Shown one piece after another: positions 53,501 to 63,832 of a DNA stretch of 64,000 bases (within the stretch, counting starts at the first letter, position 1; each line of letters opens with the position of its first letter). The stretch comes from Pohlia nutans (lineage: Eukaryota > Streptophyta > Bryopsida > Bryales > Mniaceae). The DNA is taken from assembly GCA_022496805.1 (NCBI GenBank), contig CM040089.1, positions 2,978,501 to 3,042,500 of the forward strand, in the 5' to 3' direction. The translations under genes and the position numbers were made by a program. The notes under the pieces were generated by a model. It had not been told where the DNA came from. It did no database searches and saw nothing but the letters and a program-made list of their open reading frames with translations.

Positions 53501-55400
53501 TGACCTAATGTTGCCCCTGCACCAATGAAGCCAAAAAGCCTCGCCCCAGCCTGCCAATCATAGCAACACATTGGGTCCTCTCAAGCAATATAACCAACAT
53601 GAGAAAGCTTACACATACGATATAGTTTTTCTGGTTAAGACGGTAGGTGCTCAAGCCCTGATGCTGATCTCAGTACTATCTCACTTTAGTCTTGAAAAAC
53701 TAAAATAACAAACGAGCATCATGTACATGACGAGAAATTAGAATGGCAACCGGTCCAAAGTGTGAACGTGTGCAATCGACCACCATCTAAAGCAAGTCCA
53801 GCAAAATCCAACCTCACTTGTCATGACATCAGTGATGCGTGCCCACATAGCTGAGATGGTGAACAAATTTAATAACGCGATCTGCAGAAAGAAGGTATGC
53901 TCAAATCTTGTCAGACCCAATCCTCAAGAGCAACAAGCTTTTTCTATGCAGGAGATCATCCTTGCAAAAAAGGCAGAAAAACTCAGCAAAGAACAGAGGG
54001 AAGAGTCAAACAAAAAGGAATGAGAGCAACACGAAGTAATAACATTTGACATAGGAGGAATCATTCTATTGAAGGAATCGGTTATGCACTCACCCAAAGG
54101 AAGAAGCTACCACGAACTCCAATGAACAACCAAGAAAGTTCGTGCCAACTTGTGGGAGTTATGGAATCGCCATTCACGATGGAAATGTCCTCTTCGGGTT
54201 TCAAGGCATCAGATAATCTCTCATCCTGCATATACATAGACTTCACACGTCAATGCAATGATGTTTGGACAATCCTCTTCATCACAGTCTCAGAAGACCA
54301 AAGCATATGCAACACGTACACACTAAAAGAGAAAGCAGAGGACGATCGTAACTGATGGTAGATGCGAGGCAGGCACGGAAATGTAAAGAAGAAAGAACAC
54401 GAGGAGTGAACCACCAAAAAATCTGTACAAAATAACAAGTGCCTGCAACCAAGACATTCAAGGCATGATATAAGTCTCTCCAAAAACTATTGCTCTGTAC
54501 AAGCATCCCACGAGGTAGAGGATACTAAAACCGTTAGGGACCTAATCCCGTCTCCTATACTAACTCATCTCTTGGTTGGCAATACACTTGGTTGGCTTTC
54601 AATTAGCAATGACTTGGCTACAAGTCTATGGTCACTGATCGTTGAATGGAAATGGGGCCATAAATAGTGGTACAACCTCCCACTTTGAATGAATCTTGCA
54701 TAAGAAATTCATAAAATTTGGTCTCAACAGATCCCTTGTACCCAAAGTGATCTCTACGGAGCTTTTCGACTGATCTCCCAATGAAAGCACACTCCTACAT
54801 GTTGGTTAAAATCCTTCAAATAGTATCCTCTACCTTACCTCACAAATTGGTTGAAGCCCCAATAATTTCAACCCATGAAGTCTCACCTTGCTCTTGGGCA
54901 GATTCGGGAGTGAGAGCAAATAGGAGGAGGCTGGAGCGGCTAACATGGTGAGCACCAAGGAAGCCAGAAAGAGAGCTGGCAAAACACCAGTACCCAGTGA
55001 CAAAGCTGCCTCATCTCGTAACGGCAGGACCACAAAGTATGCACCCAGCAACTGGTTCATCACCTTAGTTTATTAGAAAACTCCCACACAATTCAAACAA
55101 AATTCTCCCACAAACACACACACGCACACACAATGCGCGTCCTCTGAAACTAGCGCAACAGAAAAAAAAAACGTCCAAATCTATACCAACTACTTTAGGG
55201 TTTAAGACAGGGCTAAAATCCAGGACCTGCAACGTCAATGTAAAGAAACCGAAAGAACGTGATCAAAGCCCAATCCTATTCAGATTGCAAAGAACACTCA
55301 CAAAGAAGAAGGCCGAGAAGGCGCGCAGCAACGCAGGAACCTCGTGCTGGTGAACGTGGACGAACCGGGATACCAGAGATACCAAAACAGGGTGCACCAT
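50589..55400 (-). CDS. Multi-pass membrane carrier, plant TLC/ADP,ATP-carrier-like family
   Basis: Thirteen exons assemble into 505 aa with all junctions GT-AG and in phase: 55400-55302, 55063-54887, 54442-54353, 54225-54094, 53881-53813, 53550-53454, 53099-53000, 52647-52428, 52277-52164, 51827-51696, 51252-51172, 51009-50893, 50678-50589. Conserved-looking blocks include YFVVLPLRDEAALSLG, SLPNLPKSKALVILYRFF, WARITDVMTSE, ARLFGFIGAGATLGQLIGS, DPLGRRILLAEINSLTAVFI, SEAVRKVTNYVVTRPAREIL, REEKYKAKVIIDTFVQRLGD. The protein is hydrophobic throughout with about a dozen membrane segments and a charged cytosolic loop in exon 8 (SKESEDESQQLVEL). The family is annotated in plants as ADP,ATP carrier-like and is related to bacterial-type nucleotide/MFS carriers (recalled, not verified); its substrate is not established to my knowledge. 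The exon 3 donor (A|GTTACG) is the least certain border. Confidence 0.88.
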
Positions 55401-55599
55401 CCTCACACCCACCGATGATGTTTCCCCACACAATAATTTTCTTTCTCCAGCATTGATCGAGCACTGTTCAATCTCTGTTCAAGAAGAGCTTCAATCTCTC
55501 ATGCTTGCAACTCTCATGCTTACAAGGTTTCACTTCCCATCCCCAACGCTTGAGAATCACGACGAAAACTAATTAAGTAATTCCAAGTGAGTCACCCCG

Positions 55600-55627
55600 G
55601 GCGTTGCTGTTGTTGTTGTTGTTGTAA
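55600..55627. repeat. (GTT)n microsatellite upstream of the carrier gene
   Basis: gttgctgttgttgttgttgttgt lies about 200 bp upstream of the carrier start codon, probably in the promoter or 5' UTR. Confidence 0.7.
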
Positions 55628-56006
55628 CTGACTCACGAAACGCTTTCGTTCGTTACGCAAGGAGCGTCATCATCGTCTTCTTCATGATGTTGATGTGACC
55701 CAACTCCGTATCATTCAGCCGAACGCCAACAAATCAGCAAATCTTCTCCCAAGAATCTGTTCTTACAATGATTGTTGGCGTGATGATAATAAGGCGAGGG
55801 AGGGTGAGTGCAGCCGAAGTGGGGAAAAGCATTCGATTCCTCTCACTGTCGGTGGAATTTGAATGCGTTCGGGAAGATCCACGTTCGAGAAGCACCCTTT
55901 TCAATCAGGAGCCTGCTCGTATCTAGGAACTTCTCTAGATACATCATGACCTCTTTAATATCACACGTGAGGACATGGAGTTATATAACATTGTGACAAT
56001 GAGGTG

Positions 56007-56546
56007 TTAATCCCTAAAAGCTAAAAGCCAGAGGGGTATTGGACAAAACATAAATGTGTTATAATATGTGCCTTCTATATGTTTGATGAAGTTTGGTTCA
56101 ATAGACAAAATATAGGGCATCATTTCTACAAATTATCCATATGTTTAAACTTCCAAAAAAGCTTTAAATATTTTTTAATGAATTTAAAAGAAATAACCTT
56201 TTAAAACTTGAATAAATTACAATTTTTCACTTTTAGAGTTTAAAATTTAGCATGATTAGTTAAAATTGGTTTATCTATTGTAAACTTCAAATAAGAAAAA
56301 GAAATGATAAAGGAAACATCATTACTTTCTCCAAATAGCAATTTTTATAACACTAAGACAATGTTGACAAGATTCACTTTGGAAAATTCTTCCCAATGGA
56401 GTTTAACTTATATTGACATAATTCAAATTGCGTTGAAAAGTAAACTTGATGTAGTATTTTAAAATATTTTTTATTTTTTCAAAAAATTATTTTTCTTGTT
56501 TCGGATAGCCCGTTAAAAAATGGTCTCTTGGGAGTTTAGGGGCTAA
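56007..56546 (+). mobile_element. piggyBac-like MITE, family B copy 2 (540 bp)
   Basis: TTAA (56007-56010), TCCCTAAAAGC; right end GGGAGTTTAGGGG followed by CTAA (56543-56546, one change from TTAA). The interior matches 2754-3302 in the same orientation but is clearly diverged. Confidence 0.65.
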
Positions 56547-57408
56547 AGTGATATTAACATTCATCCTTGATCCTTCAACGTCGATAGTCAAACCATTTTG
56601 ACAATGAATTTTTAATACTAAAAAAATCTATTTGTGATTTCTTTACAAAACATCATTTAACGTGTGAATGGATTTTTAAAATGTAATTTAAGTCTATTTG
56701 TAAAAAAATTAATAAATAATTATAATATTTTTATAGAAGGTTTTGGTATCTACGGATTAAAAAAGTATTTGGGGTTATAGTAGTCATCATACTTTTTAAA
56801 TTCCTTATTGTCACATTTGTAAGTGTTTTTTTAATTTAAGTAATTCCACCTAATATTTCTCTCTCTTTCTACATATCTAAGGATGCATTTGTACTATGAC
56901 AAACAAAAATATGTATATGGATTATATGTTGAACAGCAAACAAACATATGAACATGGATTATGTTCTGCATGGATTAATGAGTATGGCAAACAAGCACAA
57001 TTATGATTATTGTTACACGCAGCATGGTCAAAAGTGTAACGGATGAGTGTGACGGATGAGCGTGATGGATAGGTACAATCTTCATCATACATTCACACTC
57101 ACATATTGGGTGGCTGAAAGTGTGATGATAGGCATCGAAAACAAGCACAACCATGTGTGCCATGTAATGATGAATATAATAAGAAGGCATAGATTTTTCT
57201 AGGAGGTTTGATATAAGGTGGAATGCCCCATAATCGTTTCTGTCCACATACATCTATTATGGTCATTTAGATGATCTCAACAACCACCTAGAGAACCTAA
57301 AACCGACCACTCATGATTGAATTGCAGGCTTCTATAGGTGGTTGGAAGTGGGGCTTTTAGGATGCAAATTATGATACATTTTGAGTTACAAAAATACACC
57401 TATAACAC
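56547..57408. other. AT-rich intergenic DNA
   Basis: No gene or element terminus seen. A minor inverted or tandem pattern (gtgtaacggatgagtgtgacggatgagcgtgatgg) occurs at 57034-57070. Confidence 0.35.
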
Positions 57409-57913
57409 GCAATTCGATATTTACGCACTTGACCATATAATCATGCACTTAGTACCCGGGCGCATTAAGAAAATTGTCTAAAATAATCTCTAAAAAACAC
57501 CAATTTTGTCTTTCTATAATCCCTTCCATTGTAAACAAACGATTCATTTATTTATAATTTATCTTTCACTTTATCTTTTTTTTTAATCTTTTCTTTCATC
57601 TTGTTTTCTTTCTTGTCTTTCTTCTTGTCTTTCTTCTTGTCTTTTGTTTTTCTTCTATTTTTTCTTCATTCTTTTCTTTCCATTTTTGTCTCTTCTTGTA
57701 TAGCCGCGCATCCCACACCTGCACTAAAGTTTTTTGTTTTTTATTTGTTTGTTTGTTTGTTTTTTTTTTCCTTCTTGGTTAGGATTTAGTTTGCCATTTG
57801 TGCCGCTGAACCCAACCAAAAAATTTAAAAATTTAAAAATAAATAAAAATCAAGGTGGATATAGCCACCGACTGAACCCTAAAAGGCGGCAAAGAAAAAA
57901 CAAAATTTTAAAA

Positions 57914-57949
<36 letters not shown>

Positions 57950-58891
57950 AATAAATAAAATTTGCTATTCTGGGCCATTGGGTACGCGGTTGCGCATCCT
58001 ATTCCTCCCCTCTCCCTCTTCCTCTTCCTCCCCTCTCCTCATATATATATAGGAGAGAGGGAGGAAGATTCTCCTCATTTATATATAGGAGAGACGAGGA
58101 AGAGGGAAGGGAGAAGGGAAGGAGAGGGAAGGGATAGGGTGCGCGGTTACACACCCAACGGCCTAGAATAGCAATTTTATTATTGTTATTATTATTATTA
58201 TTATTATCCGCCGTTGTTTAGGATACATCTAGCAACTGTACCTACCTTTAATGTTTCTTTTCTTCTTCTTCTTTGTATTTTCTTTTTCTTTTGTTTCTTC
58301 TTTTCTATATGAAGAGAGGGGAGGGAGAGGGGAGGAAGAGGAAAGGGAGAGGGAAGGGATAGAGTGCGTGGCCGCGCATTCAATAGCAGAGAAAAGCAAA
58401 AAGAAATAAAATCTTTGCTATCATTTAGGGTTCAGGCGGTGGTTGTACCAACACTGATTTTTTATTTTTTATTTTTTATTTTTTGGAAGGTAGGGTTCAG
58501 CGGCACGAATGGCAAGCGAAACTCTAACAAAGAAGGGAAAAAATTTGTAAATTAAAAATAAATAAAAAAATAAAAATAAAACCTTGGTGCGAATATCGGA
58601 TGCGCGACTGCACAAGAAGAGCCAAAAATGGAAAGAAAAGAATGAAGAAAAAAGAAAAAAGAAACAAAAGACAAGAAGGAAGACAAGAAGGAAGACAAGA
58701 AAGAAAACAAGATAATAGAAAAGATAAAGTCAAGGATAAAATAAAAATAAATGAATTGTTTATTTACAATGTAAGTGATTGTAGAAAGACAAAAATTGTT
58801 GTTTTTTGGAGAACTTTTTAGCCAATTTTTTTAAAACCAAATTTGCTCATGAAATGAGTGCACTTAGCCAAGTGCAGAAATAGTGAATTGC
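57409..58891. mobile_element. 1.48-kb imperfect palindrome (long-TIR foldback element)
   Basis: Nested inverted pairs run from the outside in: gcaattcgatattt/gaattgc-side (57409/58891); tttgtctttctataatc and its complement near 58785; cttcttgtctttcttcttgtc and its complement near 58680; cattcttttctttccatttt near 57670 and its complement near 58635; gtttgccatttgtgccgctgaaccc near 57790 and its complement near 58500; and gctattctgggcc/ggcctagaatagc (57963/58172). Trinucleotide runs (AAT)n and (TTA)n flank the core symmetrically. The right half has an extra partial duplication. No transposase or target duplication was identified. Confidence 0.75.
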
Positions 58892-58897
58892 ATGTAT

Positions 58898-59167
58898 CAG
58901 GAATTTAGGACCTCACTGATTTTTGACGATTTCCGTGCGACATCCAATATTTCATGGGTTCGTACATTTTTCGCACAGATTCCAAATAGATTTTGCGCTA
59001 ATTTTGCACTAAATCCGCAAGGTTTCTACCTTCACTCTTTTTGTTATCTTACACAATGCAGAATCCGTGCAGAATTAGCGCGAAATCCGTGTAAAAAATG
59101 TACAAATCTATGAAATATCGGATGTCGCACGGAAATCGTTTAAAATCCGTGGGGTCCTAAATTCCTG
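58898..59167 (+). mobile_element. Foldback MITE with long inverted arms, copy 2 (270 bp)
   Basis: Ends CAGGAATTTAGGACC...GGTCCTAAATTCCTG; arms of about 70 bp (atttccgtgcgacat, atatttcat.g.tt.gtacattttt) pair almost fully. Matches 18988-19234. Target duplication unclear. Confidence 0.75.
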
Positions 59168-59355
59168 ATGTGTTCCATATGTCATAAGTAGGATAGGACT
59201 ATCTTTTTATTTTTAAAATTCATATAAATTACATTTTGTATGATTTTATTTTTTCAATTTTTTGTGTGAAATTTCAAATCCAAATGGGGCAATTTTTATA
59301 TTCATTGTTGATGATATAGAAAAGTATGTCTAGAATGAATTATCACACATTGAGA

Positions 59356-59473
59356 CACTATAGTAGAAAAGGTAGCATTGTCGAGGAAGATGCCCAGGCA
59401 AGTAGTGCCCAATTCCACGCATGCATAGTGATCCAGGGCATCTCCTTGGAGAGCGCCACCTTTTCTACTAGTG
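59356..59473 (+). mobile_element. CACTA-type mini-element (118 bp)
   Basis: Left CACTATAGTAGAAAAGGTAG, inward-read right CACTAGTAGAAAAGGTGGCG; the core is shared with 38011-38130. Flanks AGA/ACA only partly agree. Confidence 0.65.
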
Positions 59474-61182
59474 ACATGTCATATAAAAGAATACTACCAT
59501 GCGTACTTTTGTAAGTAAAATAAAAAATAAAAAAAATAAAAAAAAATAAAAAAATAAAAATCTCGCCTTTGTTAAAGATAAGCAAATTTGTAAACTAGAG
59601 TACATTGTTCACTACAATGCTCTATGTTGGAGTATGTATTTTGTTTTCTGAAACCAAACTTCGCCAATGAGAAATCAACAAGTCCCTTCTTCTTTTTTAG
59701 AACACTTGAAATTAGCTTTGTGAAAACGACCACGTGTTCATAGCAAATTTTCTATGTTAATTTGCATCAGTGTTCTTTACATTTTTTTTTAATATTCTCA
59801 ACCATATTTCACCATATTCAAAGCACTTCCCAAGGTCCAAATGTTTTGATTTTTTTTGCAAGAGACACATTTAAGAAATAAAATAAAATCCGTTCTATTG
59901 ATACCAAAACCAAACTCCATGTGAGTCTCAAGTTATTCAACAAAACACTCTGAAAGTGACCATTTTTTTTATTAGCTGAGCCCCAAGGATTAAGGGCATT
60001 CTACATTTTTATAATGTTATACACTCAAACCTCTTTATAATGACCCTCTCTACAATGACATCCTTGAATATCTCCCACACTTGTGACACGATCATTGAGG
60101 ATAGCACACTTGTCACACATTCAAACTCGTAGTGAAAAAGTTGGGACCCAAGGTGGTGAGGTTTGAGTGTACTTTGCACCAGACTAAGTCGTATTTTACG
60201 GTATTACTAGATTACTAAGGTATTGTAGAATATTATTGCGTGCAACAAATGCATATTCCCTTGGTGGCTTGAACACTACAAGGAAATTGGTCACTTCTCA
60301 CTGCTATTTTGAACCATTCCGGAGTTGGTGAGTGCTTTTGGTCACATTGGACAAGGATTTCCTCGATTTGCACTCCAAAATGATATCTGAAAAACAGCTG
60401 CAAGGTGGAAATGAAGATGAAGACTAGTTTCAATTTAGAAATAAATTTGCATAAGGATACAGAAAGATGGAAAACAAGCTGCATATGCAGAAATCTGGAT
60501 CCATCTTCTGAAAAAAAATCCAAAATCCAGTGTGTTGTCAACTACAGTGATAAGTTAACAATTTTCAAATGTAAAATTTGTAGAAAATGAAACTAATTGT
60601 CAGAAAATCACAAAACAACTTGGGTTGAATTTCTCTTTGAGACTCTAATAATCTAATGTAAAACAAAATTGCATATGCTTGCCAAGATGACAGGTGCAAA
60701 GCAAGTATTGATTATTTCAGAACCCATAATTCTCTTCCTCTTTGTGAACCGTTTGATAAACAAAGTATACAAATTTAAACCTTGTATATTGAAAATGAAA
60801 CCTTATGCTAGATAGAGTATTTCATAGGCTCGCCATGTCGTGTAGTGTTGCATGCTACCACCTCGTCACTTTGCCACTTGGAGATAGCATGCATCGCATG
60901 TAGCAGAGCCCATGGAGTACTCTATCTATTAGATTAACATCAAGATGCAAACACTCAAACCAGTACAAAAAATCAATGGAAGAACCTCGATAACCTTCTC
61001 TTTCATTATTTCTCAAAACTCAACAAAATGAAATGACGAGTCTCGTCGACAACTAATTATGACCTGACAGGTCAAAACATTGATACCTACCGCACAAATG
61101 GTTTCCCATTTCCGAAACAATCTGCACAAATGTATGTACAAAGATGGACTACTACGCTACACTGTATGGATGGCGGAGTTAA
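59474..61182. other. Intergenic DNA; CACTA-like solo end and a hairpin
   Basis: At 60269 CACTACAAGGAAATTGGTCA looks like a CACTA left end, and gttggtgagtgcttttggtc (60315) matches the interior of the element at 8002, but no right end was found. At 60808-60932 arms gctagatagagtatttcata...ggctc and gagccc...tactctatctatta form a hairpin of about 125 bp. Confidence 0.4.
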
Positions 61183-62391
61183 TTAACCACCGCATCCTCC
61201 ACCGCAACCGCCACCGCCACCGCAGCCGCCACCGTCCATACCGCCATCCATCGCCCCACCAAGCAGCATTCCTCCCAGCAAGCCGGCGCCCAGGCCCAAC
61301 CCCGGCCCTCCCAGCATGCCGCTCCGCCTCGGCCGCGCTTGCTGGTACACATACTGCTGCTGTGGGTACTGTTGCGGTGGATACTGCTGCGGTGGGTACT
61401 GCTGCGGGTACTGCTGACCATACTGCTGCTGTGGGTACGAATATTGTTGCTGTGAGTTTTGTCCCATGCCTGCCATCGCCGGGTATGCCATCACTGGTGG
61501 CGCACTCTTGGCCGTTTCCTCTTCTGTCAACGTCCTTCCCAACTTCACAGCCACGTTGATCATCCCTTGATTTTTCCCTGATTTCTTCCGAACCTGCGCA
61601 ACACACATCAATCGATCATTCTCATGCAAACAATTCATACTGCGTTCAATTCATAGATAGGATACACAGGCACAACATGATCAGATTGCTTGATGAGCAG
61701 TGTTAGTATGAATTGAATTACCTAACTGCTCATCAAGCAATCAAACCAAGTTGAAGGAGCTAGTGTTCAACTGGTTTGATTGTTGATCGGGAAACTATGC
61801 TTCCGAGGCAAGGTCGGTTTCTTGCATCAACAATTGAACACACCCTTCTTTTCACACAACTGCTAAGTCAAGGCTCTTACGTAAGCTTCTAGTACATGTA
61901 TTGGGGTTTCGCACTCTTTGTAAAAGGTGGATTTGATGCACAGGACTTGAAAGAGACCAAACGATAAGTAATTATTCTTGCTTACGCAACGGTGCGTGAA
62001 ACCGGGTAATCATGAATCTAAAGATGTATGGAGTGAAGTTCAGTGAAGAGCGAGTTCTGACCTGGAATGAGGATCCTCTCGACTGCGATTTGAGGTCGGA
62101 CAGGGGCACTAATGCGGATCCAATGAACTTGTTGGAGAATTTGCCGTGATTGTAAATCTCCACCGTCACGTTGGCGTTTCCTTGCTCGATGAGGCTCTCC
62201 TCGACAGGGAGCTTGATGACGGAGTTCCAAGTAGGGTTCACGCCTCCGCCGTTGTTGACGGCACCGGCCACCTTCATGTGAGGGTAAATCCAGGCCACGC
62301 AGTAGGGGTTCATGGTCCCCCCTGTAAGCTTCACGTTCTTCAAGTCCTGCGCTGACAACACCGTGACCTCCAGCTCCCGCTGCGGCCCCAT
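61183..62391 (-). CDS. SRC2: SRC2-like C2-domain protein with Tyr/Gln- and Gly-rich tail
   Basis: Exons 62391-62062 and 61593-61183 (GT-AG, phase 0) give 246 aa. Residues 1-110 form a C2 domain starting MGPQRELEVTVLSAQDLKNV, with NPYCVAWIYPHMK, VNPTWNSVIKLPVEE, VTVEIYNHGKFSNKFIGSAL and VPLSDL; C2 domains bind membranes, often with calcium. Residues about 170-205 are a QQYPPQQYPQ-type repeat, followed by GLGLGAGLLGGMLLGGAMDG and a Gly/Cys-rich end. This C2 plus QYPP plus glycine-rich tail plan is that of plant SRC2 proteins, which are cold-induced membrane-associated proteins (established). The start chosen is the Met directly before the C2 domain; MLPRFAAM upstream is less likely. The Cys-rich extreme C-terminus is a small oddity. 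Confidence 0.88.
61678..61750. repeat. Hairpin in the intron of the SRC2-like gene
   Basis: gattgcttgatgagcag and ctgctcatcaagcaatc are perfect complements separated by about 28 bp. Confidence 0.8.
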
Positions 62392-62400
62392 CGCTGCAAA

Positions 62401-62500
62401 CCTCGGCAACAAAGCAAACTGACTACTATAATACTCCTTGGCAACAAAGCAAACTGACTACTATAACACTCCTCGGCAATAAAGCAAACTGTATCAATCT
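62401..62500 (-). repeat. 35-bp tandem repeat directly upstream of the SRC2-like start
   Basis: Units start at 62401, 62436 and 62471 (ccT/Cggcaacaaagcaaact...), the third partial. They lie in the 5' UTR or core promoter, 10-110 bp from the start codon. Confidence 0.85.
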
Positions 62501-62730
62501 GTTACTCTTCCTATAAACTTGATAAGAATCAGTCCCAAAATTGGAATCCAAATGGACTGAATGAGAGTGTGATTGAAACATGCGATGGAGCTGTGCTGAT
62601 TATGTAGGAGGGGAAGAGACGGATGCGAGGGAGGTGGCTCCGTGTCGGCACACGGAGGGAGCGGGCGGGGAGTGGGGCACCGCTTTCCTCGAAGCTGCCA
62701 ACTGGAACGTTGACATGTCAGACCTAAGAG

Positions 62731-62741
62731 TGCCACGTGTG
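62731..62741 (-). promoter_or_regulatory. G-box/ABRE-like element upstream of the SRC2-like gene
   Basis: gCCACGTGTg contains the palindromic CACGTG core (62734-62739) about 345 bp upstream of the start codon. Such sites bind bZIP/bHLH factors and mediate ABA or stress response in plants (established); use here is inference. A gttgac W-box-like core lies nearby (62709). Confidence 0.45.
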
Positions 62742-63003
62742 TAGTGGCGTGTGAGGTGCTTCCACGTTGCGGGTATTAAAATATCCTCTGCTCGGTTTGG
62801 ACGTTTGGACCGAAAAAGGGATGCCGTGTGAAAAAGGTTATTTTATGGCGCATTCCAGAACAGGGCGTATGCGCGTACGGCGTACCTACTGCCGCGGCTT
62901 CCGAGTACTGTACCGACGGGTACTCTGATTTAAACAAAATTTTAAAAGTATATATATTTTTGAAAATGTCAGTGACGAGTGATGACCGACTCCATAACAT
63001 TCA

Positions 63004-63832
63004 GGCCCTCTTTAGGGCCGCTTCACACTATGGCCGTCCAAGTCGAGAGGCCGTGGGATTGAGAGTCCAAACTTTGTTGAGAGTCCAAAAAAATCTACTG
63101 AAAATAGCCAATAAAATATAGTTTCATTTTTTATGAAAAGAAATCGACGGCCTCTCGACCATAGTGACGGGTCTTGCAAAATGTAGGACCCAAACTTCCT
63201 CTCGAGAGGCCGTCACCTTGGTCAAAAAGTGTTGCCATGTAAGCATTTTGAAGGTCCACGGCCTTTGGACTTTGGCCTCTAGTGTGAAGGGTCGAGAGGC
63301 CGAAACCATGGTTTCTTGCAATTTGATTGGTGGAAACCGACGGCCTCTTGACCTTTGGCCATAGTGTGAAGCGGCCCTTACACTACAGGCGAGAAGCCGT
63401 GGAGAAAACTTCACAAAGGCCATGGCTCATCCTTGAGAAGCCAACTTTTGAACTTGACGGCCTTTGGATATAGTGTAAAGTGAGAAGGGGCCACAAAATA
63501 AAATGCTGATTTTTTCAAATAAAGTTCTTACATATTTCTTAAAAAATAAAAAATGATTGGTTGTGAGAATTTTGGCCAAACGTCCCCCCGGATTTTGCGT
63601 TAGACCCACCTCTTGAGGTGGGCTTGACGCAAAATTCGGAGGCCTTGAAAAATGTGCACTTTTGTTGCCACGAAGGACAAAAGTGTTGTCCAAGTCATTT
63701 TCTCCTCCTTCCGTCCCTTGGACTAAAAATTTCGGGTGGAAAGTGACATTCTTTGGTCTTCTCGGTTTTTAGGCCTCCCATTGACTGAAATTTCTCTCCT
63801 CACGGCTTCCCGTCTCTAGTGTAAAGAGGCCC
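63004..63832 (+). mobile_element. Tourist/Harbinger-like MITE carrying a nested MITE
   Basis: The left end GGCCCTCTTTA|CACTACAGG is interrupted by the inner element; the inward-read right end is GGGCCTCTTTACACTAGAGA. TCA flanks (63001-63003, 63833-63835) fit a TNA target. Net length without the insert is about 463 bp. A partial copy lies at 3380-3687. Confidence 0.75.
63015..63377 (+). mobile_element. Inner Tourist-like MITE (363 bp) inserted in another MITE
   Basis: GGGCCGCTTCACACTATGGC at the left and the same sequence read inward from the right, flanked by TTA (63012-63014, 63378-63380), cut the outer element's left terminus 11 bp from its end. Confidence 0.85.

Noticed and set aside
57601..57946. 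Phe/Ser/Leu-rich small frames suggesting membrane peptides
   Set aside because: They are translations of TTTCTT low-complexity sequence in the palindrome arm.
61080..61559. Plus-strand 159-codon frame over the SRC2-like tail
   Set aside because: It is a shadow of the Gly- and Gln/Tyr-rich repeat coded on the opposite strand.
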